In this document: positions 42,420 to 51,824 of the stretch, piece after piece
Layout: each line of letters starts with the position of its first letter
Numbering within the stretch: position 1 is the stretch's first letter
Assembly (NCBI RefSeq): GCF_003994855.1
Contig: NZ_CP034142.1
Span: 372,001-436,000, forward strand
Direction: 5' to 3'
DNA from: Marinobacter sp. NP-4(2019)
GTDB taxonomy: Bacteria > Pseudomonadota > Gammaproteobacteria > Pseudomonadales > Oleiphilaceae
Length of the DNA: 64,000 nt
Made by a program: the position numbers and the translations under genes
The notes under the pieces: model-generated
What the model was told of the DNA's origin: nothing
Databases searched by the model: none
Seen by the model: the letters and a program-made list of their open reading frames with translations, nothing else

Positions 42420-45400
42420 TTACAGCAGGTCTCCGATGAGTCCGCCATCGTCACCGTCATCACCACCATCATCACCACCGCCGGAGCCGTCATCACCGGA
42501 GCCGGCGTCGCTTTGCGCTTCACAGTCCACACCCGTGGTATCCGCATCCTGGACGACACAGGGGTTGAAGACCTCGGTGGTGCCGTCGGTAAACAGCCGC
42601 AGCATCTGATTGGCCATTTCGTCGAATACCGCGCTGGAGCTGAACGCCTCGGCATCTTTCTGACCGGCGGAAATCGGGTTGCCGTGTGCGCCTTCCAGAT
42701 AGCGGGTGATGGCTGGGGAACCGCCGCCGGCCAATGGTGTCGAGACTGCTCCCATTGCCGCTGCTACAGGATCGGTCCCGGCCAGCGGCGCCGGTTCGCT
42801 GTTGATCTCAAAGCCAGTCTCAGGAATGACCGTTTCCAGAGGCCCCAGGGCGTAGAGCTCATCATCTGCTGCGTTCGGGATGGTGTTGTCCGTAGGTCGG
42901 TCGGGATCTCCCGGAACGCCAACAATGGAAGTCAGCAACGTGCTGGTACCCTCAAGCATAGGAGCAAAGGCCGTTGGGTCCGCCGAATCGAGCAGGGCCT
43001 GGAATACGTTGAAATAAATATTCAGTTCCGTACGTCCCTGGGCGAGCAATCCGCCGGATGCAGCATCCAGAACTGGCAACAGTTGTGGCGCCACATTTTG
43101 GGAGTTCTCCACCAGACGTGTGAATTGACCGCCAGAGTTGAAAATGTTGGAAGCAGTGATTGGCGTCAGGTTGGTATTGGATGCTGACGCCAGATTGTTG
43201 ACGACCGGGAAGGGAACGCCGCCCATACCGCTGAGTGAGTGGCTCAGGAAGTACACCCGACTGGTGTCAAAATCGATGCCATTGGCACAGTCGCCAGCTG
43301 TATTGCAGGCATTGATGGCATCTTCAATGGCCTGAAGTGACGCATTCAGGTTCAACAGGTCCAGGGTGCCTTGGCGCATGTTGTCCCGCGTGTTGGCGTA
43401 GTTGGTGAAGTTTAGGAATAGGTCACCTGAGGCTGGTGCTTCCACCTGGTCGGCCGTAACGGCCTGCCGGCTAGCGTTGAGGGCAAATCCGAAGTGGCGC
43501 TCAGTGGCGTCTGCGGACGCGCCGGCCTGTTCGGTAATCGGAATCATACCGGGTACGCCGTTTTCCTCGTCCCGGGCACTGACAATGCCTTCATCGAATA
43601 TGCCGTGCAGGGGCTGGTCAATGCCGATGGTGACGAAGCAGTCGTAACTGCCGTCAGCAATACACAGCAAACCCGCTGCCGTGCCCATGGGCAGGATCGC
43701 GGAGCGGTCCGTCGTGGCTGCGTGCTGATAGATAATGACAGGGAAAGGGCCGGTGCCACTGAAGTCGGCATCGGGCGCGGTAACTACAATTGGAACTTTG
43801 GTATCCGCATTCTTTCCCGCGAACGGGAAGCGATAAGTGATGCGGTCGGACGCTGCGGTAGGCAGGCTATCACCATCGCTTAAATCGGCTACTTGCCAAC
43901 TGTCGGTCTGTAGCGGGGTGCCGTCAGTGCCCTCTGGTGTGGACTGGAAATAAGGAAGGGTGATTTCCCCCTCGTAGACCTGGATGTTGACGTTGACCTC
44001 TGTGATCCCCAGATCTGCTGCTGTCTGCTCCAGTGCCGGATTGACCTCCCCGCCTTCCTTTTGACTGAAGAAACGGGTGTCCCTGGGCTTCGGAGTGTCC
44101 AGGATATCCGAGGCATTGGCGGCCAGTTGATCTGCCTGAGCGGAGACATCGACCACATCTTCCACGGCCTGGGTCGCTGTGTCTTGCAGGATAAACGCCA
44201 GCCGACGGTCATCGTCCTCGGAGGCGACCAGATCGCCATAGAGTACGGCCATGCCGCCTTCATTGGCTTCGGTCAGGATGTTCGCGAGCTCGGCGTCGAA
44301 CAGACGATAGCTGTCGTCAGTAAGCAGCTCGAAAATGCGAGAGTTGATCTGCTGATCTTCGGCGGAGGCGCCGCTGAGTGGCTGGTCGGAGAGATTGAAA
44401 TCTCCGTCGATCAGCGCATTCAGGACCGATTGCTTACGATCGGTGAGCAAGTGGTTGCGGAACCAGGCGGCTGGTGCGGCGTTGGCCAGGAGCACGTCTT
44501 CCACTGCGGTGGTGGTGAAGCTGATGGCGAACGTGACATCGTCGAATGTGGGAATGCCTGCGGCGCTACGGCCCAGCTCGCTGAGTGTCTCGCGTTTGAA
44601 ATCAAAGAAGTCGGAGCCAAAGGCTCGCGCCGGCAGCATCGAATCCCGGAATGGCTGTAGCGCCGGGTTGCTGAGAACAAACTCGGGATTGGAGGCGGTT
44701 TCGAAGCGCAGCTCCTGGACCAGTGGTTCGCCATCCTTGTCCACGATGTCGTTGCTCAGTACCACAGCGTACTTGGTTTTCGGCTTCAGTGGCTTGACCG
44801 GCAGGATGCGAATAGCGTTGTTGGCTGAACCGCCGGCGGCACCAGCAGGGCCGTTAGCGTCAACGGTAATAATCTCGATGCGTACGCGCTGTTCCAGCAG
44901 TTCCTGGTAGAGGGCATCGGCGGCCGCAGTATCGCCCTGTTCTTCGAGGCGCTTGGCGTGGCGATATTTCTCGGCATCGACGACGCCGCCCACTTCCCGT
45001 TGTTGCTGGAAGATGCTATCGCCAGTGGGGTACTCGATTTCCAGTAAAAAAACGTTCTGATCCGGGTTGGGAACCACTTCGCCATCGATTTCAACAAAGG
45101 CGCGGGCGTCCAGTGTCTGATTCGGATCCAGGCTGCCACTGATTTTGACGTCAAACGGCGCCAGGATGGAGTTACCATCAACAAAGCCGAGGCCAGTAGT
45201 GACCGGGTTAGCAGGATCGGTACCGTTCAGCATGGTACCGTCGTTTTCCGGGTTCAGGAAAAACAGCGGATCACTGGGCAGCGGGAACGCGGTGTCCAGA
45301 GGCCGGAAAATGGGTTTTGTGCCGTCACTGGGATGATTGGGGTTGTCGATCTCATAGATCGGGTCGGCATTTTTGCTGGTCTGGCCGCCACTGTCGAGGC

Positions 45401-45464
45401 ATCCCGCAAGCGCGGTACTTCCTGCAACAACCGCCAGGAGCGATGTTTTTTTAATATTGACCAT
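42420..45464 (-). CDS. Surface lipoprotein lipase, Pla-1/Cef/VolA-like
   Basis: The 1014-residue protein has a lipoprotein signal peptide with lipobox LAGC (C at about residue 21) and a long N-terminal region with IYEIDNPNHP, then PSDPLFF, as in Pla-1/Cef family extracellular lipases. The probable nucleophile is the serine in SHSLSG, where the usual GHSLGG is altered at the outer glycines. A cap-like region follows, and the C-terminus is a Gly/Asp repeat tail. It is probably anchored in the outer membrane and releases fatty acids handled by the DUF1302/DUF1329 products. Specificity is inferred. Confidence 0.8.
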   Translation of the reverse strand: MVNIKKTSLLAVVAGSTALAGCLDSGGQTSKNADPIYEIDNPNHPSDGTKPIFRPLDTAFPLPSDPLFFLNPENDGTMLNGTDPANPVTTGLGFVDGNSILAPFDVKISGSLDPNQTLDARAFVEIDGEVVPNPDQNVFLLEIEYPTGDSIFQQQREVGGVVDAEKYRHAKRLEEQGDTAAADALYQELLEQRVRIEIITVDANGPAGAAGGSANNAIRILPVKPLKPKTKYAVVLSNDIVDKDGEPLVQELRFETASNPEFVLSNPALQPFRDSMLPARAFGSDFFDFKRETLSELGRSAAGIPTFDDVTFAISFTTTAVEDVLLANAAPAAWFRNHLLTDRKQSVLNALIDGDFNLSDQPLSGASAEDQQINSRIFELLTDDSYRLFDAELANILTEANEGGMAVLYGDLVASEDDDRRLAFILQDTATQAVEDVVDVSAQADQLAANASDILDTPKPRDTRFFSQKEGGEVNPALEQTAADLGITEVNVNIQVYEGEITLPYFQSTPEGTDGTPLQTDSWQVADLSDGDSLPTAASDRITYRFPFAGKNADTKVPIVVTAPDADFSGTGPFPVIIYQHAATTDRSAILPMGTAAGLLCIADGSYDCFVTIGIDQPLHGIFDEGIVSARDEENGVPGMIPITEQAGASADATERHFGFALNASRQAVTADQVEAPASGDLFLNFTNYANTRDNMRQGTLDLLNLNASLQAIEDAINACNTAGDCANGIDFDTSRVYFLSHSLSGMGGVPFPVVNNLASASNTNLTPITASNIFNSGGQFTRLVENSQNVAPQLLPVLDAASGGLLAQGRTELNIYFNVFQALLDSADPTAFAPMLEGTSTLLTSIVGVPGDPDRPTDNTIPNAADDELYALGPLETVIPETGFEINSEPAPLAGTDPVAAAMGAVSTPLAGGGSPAITRYLEGAHGNPISAGQKDAEAFSSSAVFDEMANQMLRLFTDGTTEVFNPCVVQDADTTGVDCEAQSDAGSGDDGSGGGDDGGDDGDDGGLIGDLL

Positions 45465-45763
45465 GTCTGTACCTTTCCGATTGTTATTGTCATTAGGGTC
45501 TGTCGACCCTTGTCAGACTAAACGACTGTTTGAAAGGAAAGGTTCCAAAAAAAGTCAATACGATTTTTGTAGAGGGCTTTATTTGCCTTGTTGCAGGACT
45601 GGCCGGTTCAACGCTCACAGGGTAGCCGACGGGGTTCATTGAATTCTCTGTGGAGTCAGCTCCTCCATCCGGTTTTTTTTGTCCATACTCAATGTCATGA
45701 CTGCAACTGCCTGTTAAGCTCAGGCCAGAAGTGAATAACCATATAACCTTCTGTGAGGCCGGC
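45465..45763. other. Divergent intergenic region, lipase / RND operon
   Basis: About 300 bases, AT-richer than the genes, separate the lipase start from the RND adaptor start and must hold both promoters. Runs of A and T occur at 45549-45558 and 45672-45680. I could not assign a -35/-10 pair with confidence and saw no coding sequence. Confidence 0.4.
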
Positions 45764-46813
45764 ATGCGCTATCCTGGTCGCCTTTTTGTCGCTCTGTTAC
45801 TCATAGTGCCTGCGCCGGCAGTCACACAACCTGCGTTTGAAAGGGTCGAGCAACGTTCGTTCCATGAAACCCTTTATCTCGATGGTGTTATCGAAGCCGT
45901 TCAGCAGAGCACAGTTTCTGCCCAGACCAGCGGCACAGTGCAAAGACTGCCATTCGACGTTGACGACTCCGTTGCCGCCGGCGACCTGATTGTCCAGTTG
46001 GAGGACAGTGAGCAACGCTCCCGATTGCGCCAGGCCCAGGCCGGGCTGGAAGAGGCTGAGGCGGCTTTGTCGGATGCAAGTCAACGGTTTGAACGCATTG
46101 AAGCGGTTCACGAGCGGGGGCTGGTTTCCCGTCAGGAGTTCGATCAGGCCCGTAACAACCTCGCCGCTGCCCGCGCAAGGGTGGATCGAGCCAAAGGTGC
46201 GGTTTCCGAGGCACAGGAGCAGCTGTCCTATACTCGCGTGGTGGCGCCCTACGGAGGCATCCTCACTGAGCGCCATGTGGAGGTGGGGGAGTCCGTGAAT
46301 CCCGGCCAGCCCCTGCTCAGCGGGCTTTCCCTGGAGCAGCTTCGGGTCGTGGTTGACCTGCCACAGAAATACGCGGAACTGGCGCGCACCGAGCGCCAGG
46401 CAACGGTCACTCTTGCCGATGGCAGGGTGCTGGAAACGGGTGAGATGACCTTCTATCCCTATGCCGATCCGCAAACCCACACCTTCCGCCTGCGGATGCG
46501 CCTCAGCGAACCCAATGGCTCGCTGTTTCCTGGCATGCTGGTCAAAGTCGGTGTGCCCGTTGCCTGGCGCGAGGCGCTGTGGATTCCGGCCAGCAGTCTA
46601 ATTCAGCGCAGTGAGCTTAGGGCGGTGTTTGTGCTTGATGATCAGGACCGGCCGCGGCTTCGTCAGGTGCGCACCGGCGTCAGGGACAATGGCCAGCTTG
46701 AGATCCTCGCCGGCCTCAGTGAAGGTGAACGGGTGGTCACCAATCCTTCCGAACTGGTAGGCAGTGATCGACTGAATCTGATTGAAGAAGCGGGTCAGGA
46801 GTCGAACCCGTGA
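45764..46813 (+). CDS. RND efflux periplasmic adaptor subunit
   Basis: The 349-residue protein has a signal peptide (MRYPGRLFVALLLIVPAPAV), a biotinyl-lipoyl-like domain split by a coiled-coil hairpin (about residues 75-150), and a beta-barrel domain with FPGMLVKVGVP. It links an RND pump to an outer-membrane channel. ATG at 45764 is preferred to an in-frame GTG at 45731 because the signal peptide begins there. Its stop overlaps the start of the permease. Confidence 0.88.
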   Translation: MRYPGRLFVALLLIVPAPAVTQPAFERVEQRSFHETLYLDGVIEAVQQSTVSAQTSGTVQRLPFDVDDSVAAGDLIVQLEDSEQRSRLRQAQAGLEEAEAALSDASQRFERIEAVHERGLVSRQEFDQARNNLAAARARVDRAKGAVSEAQEQLSYTRVVAPYGGILTERHVEVGESVNPGQPLLSGLSLEQLRVVVDLPQKYAELARTERQATVTLADGRVLETGEMTFYPYADPQTHTFRLRMRLSEPNGSLFPGMLVKVGVPVAWREALWIPASSLIQRSELRAVFVLDDQDRPRLRQVRTGVRDNGQLEILAGLSEGERVVTNPSELVGSDRLNLIEEAGQESNP

Positions 46814-49800
46814 GCCGTGATTTGCCGCCCGTTGGCCCGTCCGGAGCCATTGCCCGGGTTTTCCAGGACAATCACCTCACGCCATTGCTTGCCATTCTGG
46901 CGATCATTCTGGGCGTGCTGGCCGTGGTGGTCACCCCGAAAGAGGAAGAGCCCCAGATTGACGTCACCATGGCCGATATTATGGTGGCATTTCCCGGTGC
47001 CAGCACCCGCGAGGTGGAAAGCGCCATAGCCACGCCTGCTGAACAGGTGATGAGCGAGATCCAGGGTGTGGAGCACGTCTACTCGGTGTCTCGTCAGGGC
47101 CGGGCGGTGATCACGGTGCAGTTTGAGGTGGGCGTACCTCGTCAGGAAGCACTGGTCCGGCTCTATAACCAGGTGTATTCGAATCAGGACTGGTTGCCAG
47201 CCAATCTGGGTGCCAGCCAACCGGTGATCAAGCCCAAGGGGATTGATGATGTTCCGGTGATGACGCTGCCCCTTTACGATCCGGTGAACGGCCACACGGG
47301 CGAGGAACTGACCCGCCTGGCGCATATGCTGGAAGTGGCCCTGAAGCGGGTTCCGGGTACCCGGGATGTCTACACCACCGGTGGCATTCCTGATCGTGTC
47401 GACATCCGTTTTGATCCTGCGTTGCTGGCTGGTTTTAACCTGACCATTGACGACATCCGTAATGCCCTGGCTGCGGCCAACGCCAGTAGCCAGGAGGCCC
47501 GTATTACCCGCGACAACGTGTCGATTCCGGTTCAGGCCGGAACGCTTCTGGAAACGGTAGGTGATGTCCGGCGCCTGGTGGTGGGCATGCACAATGGCTC
47601 TGCGGTTTACCTGGAGGATGTGGCGGAAGTCAGCCGGGGTGGCACTGTAGCGGATCGGAGTGTGATGACTGGATTCGGGCCTGCACATGAGAGTGGCATG
47701 GCTGGCCAGCCTGGGGAGGTTTATCCGGCCGTTACCCTGGCCATCGCCAAGAAGCCGGGCGAAAACGCCATCAATATCACCATGGCCATTGAGGAGCGCC
47801 TGGATCAGTTGCGAAATCGGGCACTGCCTGAGTCGGTGGAAGTGTTGGTCACCCGGGACTATGGTGTAACCGCCTCCCAGAAAGCTCGCAAACTGATCAC
47901 GGACCTGATTTCCGCCACACTGTGTGTGGTGCTGCTGGTATTGGCAGCCATGGGGTGGCGCCAGGCCCTGATTGTGGGCCTGGCCGTTCTGATCACCCTG
48001 TTGCTGACCCTGGTGTTTTCCTGGGCCTGGGGTTTTACCCTCAACCGGGTCTCGCTGTTCGCGCTGATTTTCTCCATCGGCATACTGGTGGACGATGGCA
48101 TCGTGATCACCGAAAACATTAACCGCCGGATCCAGAATTCCCGTCACGCGGTGAAGGACATCATCCCGGTGGCGGTGGATGAGGTGGGCACACCCACCAT
48201 TATGGCCAGCCTCACGATCATGGCGGCGCTGATCCCGATGGCCTTTGTCAGTGGTCTTATGGGCCCTTACATGAGTCCCATTCCAATCAATGCTTCGGCA
48301 GGTATGGTGCTGTCCCAGATTGTTGCTTTTGTGGTAGCACCCTGGCTGGCCTTCCGTCTGCTCAGACACAAAAAAGGTGAGCTGGCTGCGGAAGCCGATG
48401 AGGCTTCCAATTCAGCCGAAGGTGTCAGTCCCCACTCCCTGCGAATTTTCCGGACGGTGCTTGGGCCGTTTCTCGGCGAGCATTCCTGGCGCCGTCGTTT
48501 GCTTGCACTCGCGGTGGTTGGTCTGACGATCGCGGCTACATCGTTGCCGGTGTTTAAGGCGGTGATTCTGAAAATGCTGCCGTTCGACAACAAATCCGAG
48601 TTGCAGGTGGTGGTGGATATGCCTGAGCGCACGCCGATGGAGCAGACCCAACGGGTGTTGATGGAAATGGGTAGCTACCTTGAAACGCAAGAGGAAGTGG
48701 CTAACTGGCAGACCTATGCCGGCACCGCCTCGCCGATCAACTTTAACGGCCTGGTGCGGCAGTATTACCTGCGTGGAGATCCCTATCATGGAGATATTCA
48801 GATTAACCTCACTCACGAGGAAAACCGGGAGCGACAGTCCCATGATATTGCCCAGTCCCTGCGGGAGCCGCTGACGGCCATTGGTGCCAGGTATGGTGCC
48901 AGCGTGAAGATCGTGGAAGTACCTCCCGGCCCTCCGGTGTTGTCGCCGCTGGTGGCCGAGATCTACGCCGTGGATGAATCGCGCCGGGCGGGGCTGGCCC
49001 GACAAGTGGCGGAGGGCATGACCGAAGTAGACGGTCTGGTGGATATCGACACCACCCTGGAAGCGCCCACTCGGCAGTGGGAAGTGGTGGTGGACCGGGA
49101 CCGCGCGGCACGGCTTGGGGTCTCCCAGGCCCAGGTCGTCGGGTCCTTGCAGACGGTTCTTGGCGCAACCAACGTCAGTTTTCTGCACGATGATCACGCC
49201 AAGTATCCGGTTCCCATCCGGGTGATTCTGGGCGAAGGCGACAAGGCCCAGCCATCGGTACTGTTATCACTGAATGTGCGCAGCCGCGACGGATATCTGG
49301 TCCCGTTGGCAAGCATTGCCGAGGTCGTGGAGGCGGATTGGATGGGGGCTATTTACCATAAGGATCTTCTCCCGGTGACCTACGTGACAGCGGACATGGC
49401 GGGCGAGATTGATTCACCGCTGTACGGCATGTTTGCCATGGTGGAGCGCCTGAACCGGCAGGAAGGCGCGCCGGAGCAGTACTTTATCGATCAGCCCCCG
49501 TTGCCGGAAAAGGGCACCCTGAAATGGGATGGCGAATGGCAGATTACCTACGAGACGTTCCGGGACATGGGCGCCGCCTACAGTGTCGGCGTATTCATGA
49601 TTTTCGTGTTGCTGGTGGCCCAGTTCCGGTCTTACATTCTGCCCCTGGTGATCATGGCGCCCATTCCTCTGACGCTTACCGGAATCATGCCGGGCCATGC
49701 CCTACTTGGGCGTGAATTCACCGCAACCAGCATGATTGGCATGATTGCCCTGGCCGGCATCATCGTGCGCAATTCGATCCTCCTGGTGGTGTTTATCCGG

Positions 49801-50040
49801 CAATTGATTGATGAGGGGGTGGAATTGGACGAGGCGGTGGTTCTGGCCGGAGCGGTACGTATCAAGCCCATTGCCCTGACGGCCATCTCGGCGATGGTAG
49901 GCGCTTACTTTATCCTGAACGATCCGATTTTCAACGGCCTGGCGATATCGCTGATTTTTGGTCTGGCCATGTCCACTTTGCTGACCGTTCTGGTCGTGCC
50001 TTTGCTGTACTACACTCTGGCACGTTGCAGGTGGGTCTAG
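46810..50040 (+). CDS. RND efflux permease (AcrB/HAE1-like)
   Basis: The 1076-residue inner-membrane pump has the two-fold RND layout: TM1, a periplasmic porter region with FPGASTREVESAIATPAEQ, TM2-7 with the proton-relay aspartates in GILVDDGIVITENI, a second porter region and TM8-12. It starts with GTG at 46810, overlapping the adaptor. No outer-membrane TolC-like gene is in the window. Substrate unknown. It is convergent with the K+ channel gene. Confidence 0.9.
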   Translation: MSRDLPPVGPSGAIARVFQDNHLTPLLAILAIILGVLAVVVTPKEEEPQIDVTMADIMVAFPGASTREVESAIATPAEQVMSEIQGVEHVYSVSRQGRAVITVQFEVGVPRQEALVRLYNQVYSNQDWLPANLGASQPVIKPKGIDDVPVMTLPLYDPVNGHTGEELTRLAHMLEVALKRVPGTRDVYTTGGIPDRVDIRFDPALLAGFNLTIDDIRNALAAANASSQEARITRDNVSIPVQAGTLLETVGDVRRLVVGMHNGSAVYLEDVAEVSRGGTVADRSVMTGFGPAHESGMAGQPGEVYPAVTLAIAKKPGENAINITMAIEERLDQLRNRALPESVEVLVTRDYGVTASQKARKLITDLISATLCVVLLVLAAMGWRQALIVGLAVLITLLLTLVFSWAWGFTLNRVSLFALIFSIGILVDDGIVITENINRRIQNSRHAVKDIIPVAVDEVGTPTIMASLTIMAALIPMAFVSGLMGPYMSPIPINASAGMVLSQIVAFVVAPWLAFRLLRHKKGELAAEADEASNSAEGVSPHSLRIFRTVLGPFLGEHSWRRRLLALAVVGLTIAATSLPVFKAVILKMLPFDNKSELQVVVDMPERTPMEQTQRVLMEMGSYLETQEEVANWQTYAGTASPINFNGLVRQYYLRGDPYHGDIQINLTHEENRERQSHDIAQSLREPLTAIGARYGASVKIVEVPPGPPVLSPLVAEIYAVDESRRAGLARQVAEGMTEVDGLVDIDTTLEAPTRQWEVVVDRDRAARLGVSQAQVVGSLQTVLGATNVSFLHDDHAKYPVPIRVILGEGDKAQPSVLLSLNVRSRDGYLVPLASIAEVVEADWMGAIYHKDLLPVTYVTADMAGEIDSPLYGMFAMVERLNRQEGAPEQYFIDQPPLPEKGTLKWDGEWQITYETFRDMGAAYSVGVFMIFVLLVAQFRSYILPLVIMAPIPLTLTGIMPGHALLGREFTATSMIGMIALAGIIVRNSILLVVFIRQLIDEGVELDEAVVLAGAVRIKPIALTAISAMVGAYFILNDPIFNGLAISLIFGLAMSTLLTVLVVPLLYYTLARCRWV

Positions 50041-50486
50041 CGGGCGGGCCAGTAGCGCTGCATTTCGACAAACAGGAAGGAGGCGCTCCAGGTGATCAGT
50101 ACGAGACCAGTCAGTGACTCGATTCCCGTCAGGAAGCGTAGGATACCCAGGGCCTCGATGTCGCCATAGCCAAGCGTGGTGAAGGTTGTGAATGAGAAGT
50201 AGACACAATCCAGCAGGCTGCCACTGAAATTGCCAGCCAGCTCACCCCAGGTATCGGCATGGTGCATGAAATAGAAGGCCGTCGCGAAAATCCAGACCTG
50301 AAACGTGTGGGCAGCGAGAATACCCAGCACGCCGGCAATCAGGCGGAAGTGATAGCTTTGGCGCATCCTCGAGAGCAGGCTGCTGAGACGGATCAGAACC
50401 TCGTTGTGAATGACAACCACCACGACAACAATGAATACGTTGATAAGGGTCGCATTGAGGAGATCGATGTTCTCAGTTGCTTCCAA
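50037..50486 (-). CDS. Two-TM potassium channel-like protein
   Basis: The 149-residue protein has hydrophobic segments around residues 13-27, 47-73 and 121-140, and the selectivity-filter motif TTLGYGDI in a pore loop, as in ion_trans_2 channels. No ligand-binding RCK domain follows. It is embedded between two RND efflux operons on the opposite strand and overlaps the end of the first permease gene by four bases. A K+-selective pore is likely; the gating signal is unknown. Confidence 0.85.
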   Translation of the reverse strand: MEATENIDLLNATLINVFIVVVVVVIHNEVLIRLSSLLSRMRQSYHFRLIAGVLGILAAHTFQVWIFATAFYFMHHADTWGELAGNFSGSLLDCVYFSFTTFTTLGYGDIEALGILRFLTGIESLTGLVLITWSASFLFVEMQRYWPAR

Positions 50487-50585
50487 GGGTGCCGTTCTCC
50501 GCGGAATCGTGGGGTTGGTCTGATTGTATAGTAGTTTGATGTCATCAGCCCAAAGGCTTTAATCACATTAGCTGGCCAGCACGTA

Positions 50586-51824
50586 ATGTCCAAACGACTC
50601 ATTCCTGTATTGATTATTGCTGTCGGTATCGCCGGCTTCCTGTTGCTTAAGCTGACCCGCCCGGAGCCTGCGGAGGTCAGCGCCACGGAACGTAGCTGGC
50701 GTGTTCAGGTACAGCGGATTGAACCCGGCACCCATACACCGGTGTTGCCCCTGTATGGCGAAGTTGTGGCGCCGGAGCAGCTGACGGTTACTGCGACGCT
50801 GGCCGGCCGAATCGGAGAGCGGCCGGTGACCGAAGGGCAGCGGGTGAATGAGGGCGATCTTCTGGTGGCTCTCGATGACGCTGATATTCGCACGGTGCTG
50901 GCCCAGGCCGAGGCTCAGGTGGTGGATCTGGAGGCGCAGATTCGTTCGGAGCAGGTACGCTACCGGAACGATCAGGTAGCACTGGGAAGTGAGCGGGCCA
51001 TTCTTGATAATGCCCGCCGGCAGTTGGAGCGAACACGGTCACTGGTCAACCGCAACCTTGCGTCCCGCGAGGCGCTGGAAACCGCCACCGATGCCGCTGC
51101 CCGGGCGGAGCTGACGGTGAACACCCGGCAACGGGCGATCGAGGAGCATCCGGCCCGCTTGCAGAGCCTTGAGGCAAAGCTGGCCCAGGCCTCTGCTAAC
51201 CTCGACAGCACCCGACGGGATGCCGGGCGTGCCCGGATGGTTGCCCCCTTCGACGGCATCGTGACCGGCATTCAGGTGGCCCGTGGTGATCAGGTCAGCC
51301 GGAACGAACCCCTGTTGTCGCTGTATCCCGTTGATGGCCTTGAACTCAGGGCGCGGGTGCCGGAGGTATTTCGGGCCGAACTGCTGGATGCTCTGGACCG
51401 TGGCGAGACCTTGAGGGCTGCCAGTACCGACGGCAAGCATCGGTTCCGGCTGACCCGTTTTGCCGGTACCAGCGATCCGTCCGGCACCGAAGTCATTCTG
51501 GAACTTGAGGGAGAACCGGGGGGGCTCCGGCCGGGTGGGCTGCTGCAGGTGACCCTGGAGCGGGCTGCCCGGGACACGTCCGTTGCGATTCCATTCAGCG
51601 CGCTTTACGGCGCTGATAGCGTCTACCTGATGACGCCTGACAGCCGGATGCAACGAGTGAAGGTCGATCGGATTGGTGAAGCCCGGGGCCGCAATGGTGA
51701 GCGCCAGTTGCTGGTGTCCGGTGAAGCGCTTGTTTCCGGCGCTTACCTGATCACCACACACCTGCCTAATGCGGTTACTGGCCTCAAGGTGGATGTGGCG
51801 GATGCCGGAGCAATCGAGCAATGA
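50586..51824 (+). CDS. RND efflux periplasmic adaptor subunit
   Basis: The 412-residue protein starts with a membrane anchor (LIPVLIIAVGIAGFLLLKLT) and has lipoyl halves around TATLAGRIGERPVTEGQRVN and MVAPFDGIVTGIQVARGDQV, flanking a long coiled-coil hairpin (about residues 105-205). Beta-barrel and membrane-proximal domains follow. Its last codon overlaps the permease ATG. It is the adaptor for the frameshifted permease encoded next. Confidence 0.88.
   Translation: MSKRLIPVLIIAVGIAGFLLLKLTRPEPAEVSATERSWRVQVQRIEPGTHTPVLPLYGEVVAPEQLTVTATLAGRIGERPVTEGQRVNEGDLLVALDDADIRTVLAQAEAQVVDLEAQIRSEQVRYRNDQVALGSERAILDNARRQLERTRSLVNRNLASREALETATDAAARAELTVNTRQRAIEEHPARLQSLEAKLAQASANLDSTRRDAGRARMVAPFDGIVTGIQVARGDQVSRNEPLLSLYPVDGLELRARVPEVFRAELLDALDRGETLRAASTDGKHRFRLTRFAGTSDPSGTEVILELEGEPGGLRPGGLLQVTLERAARDTSVAIPFSALYGADSVYLMTPDSRMQRVKVDRIGEARGRNGERQLLVSGEALVSGAYLITTHLPNAVTGLKVDVADAGAIEQ

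Noticed and set aside
42420..42510. CRISPR-like or tandem-repeat array at the lipase 3' end
   Set aside because: The short repeated CATC/CACC pattern encodes the Gly/Asp tail of the lipase in frame; there are no spacers.
46795..48369. Antisense open frame of 524 codons opposite the first RND permease
   Set aside because: The product is rich in His, Gln and Gly with no domain, and the plus strand encodes a complete conserved RND pump.
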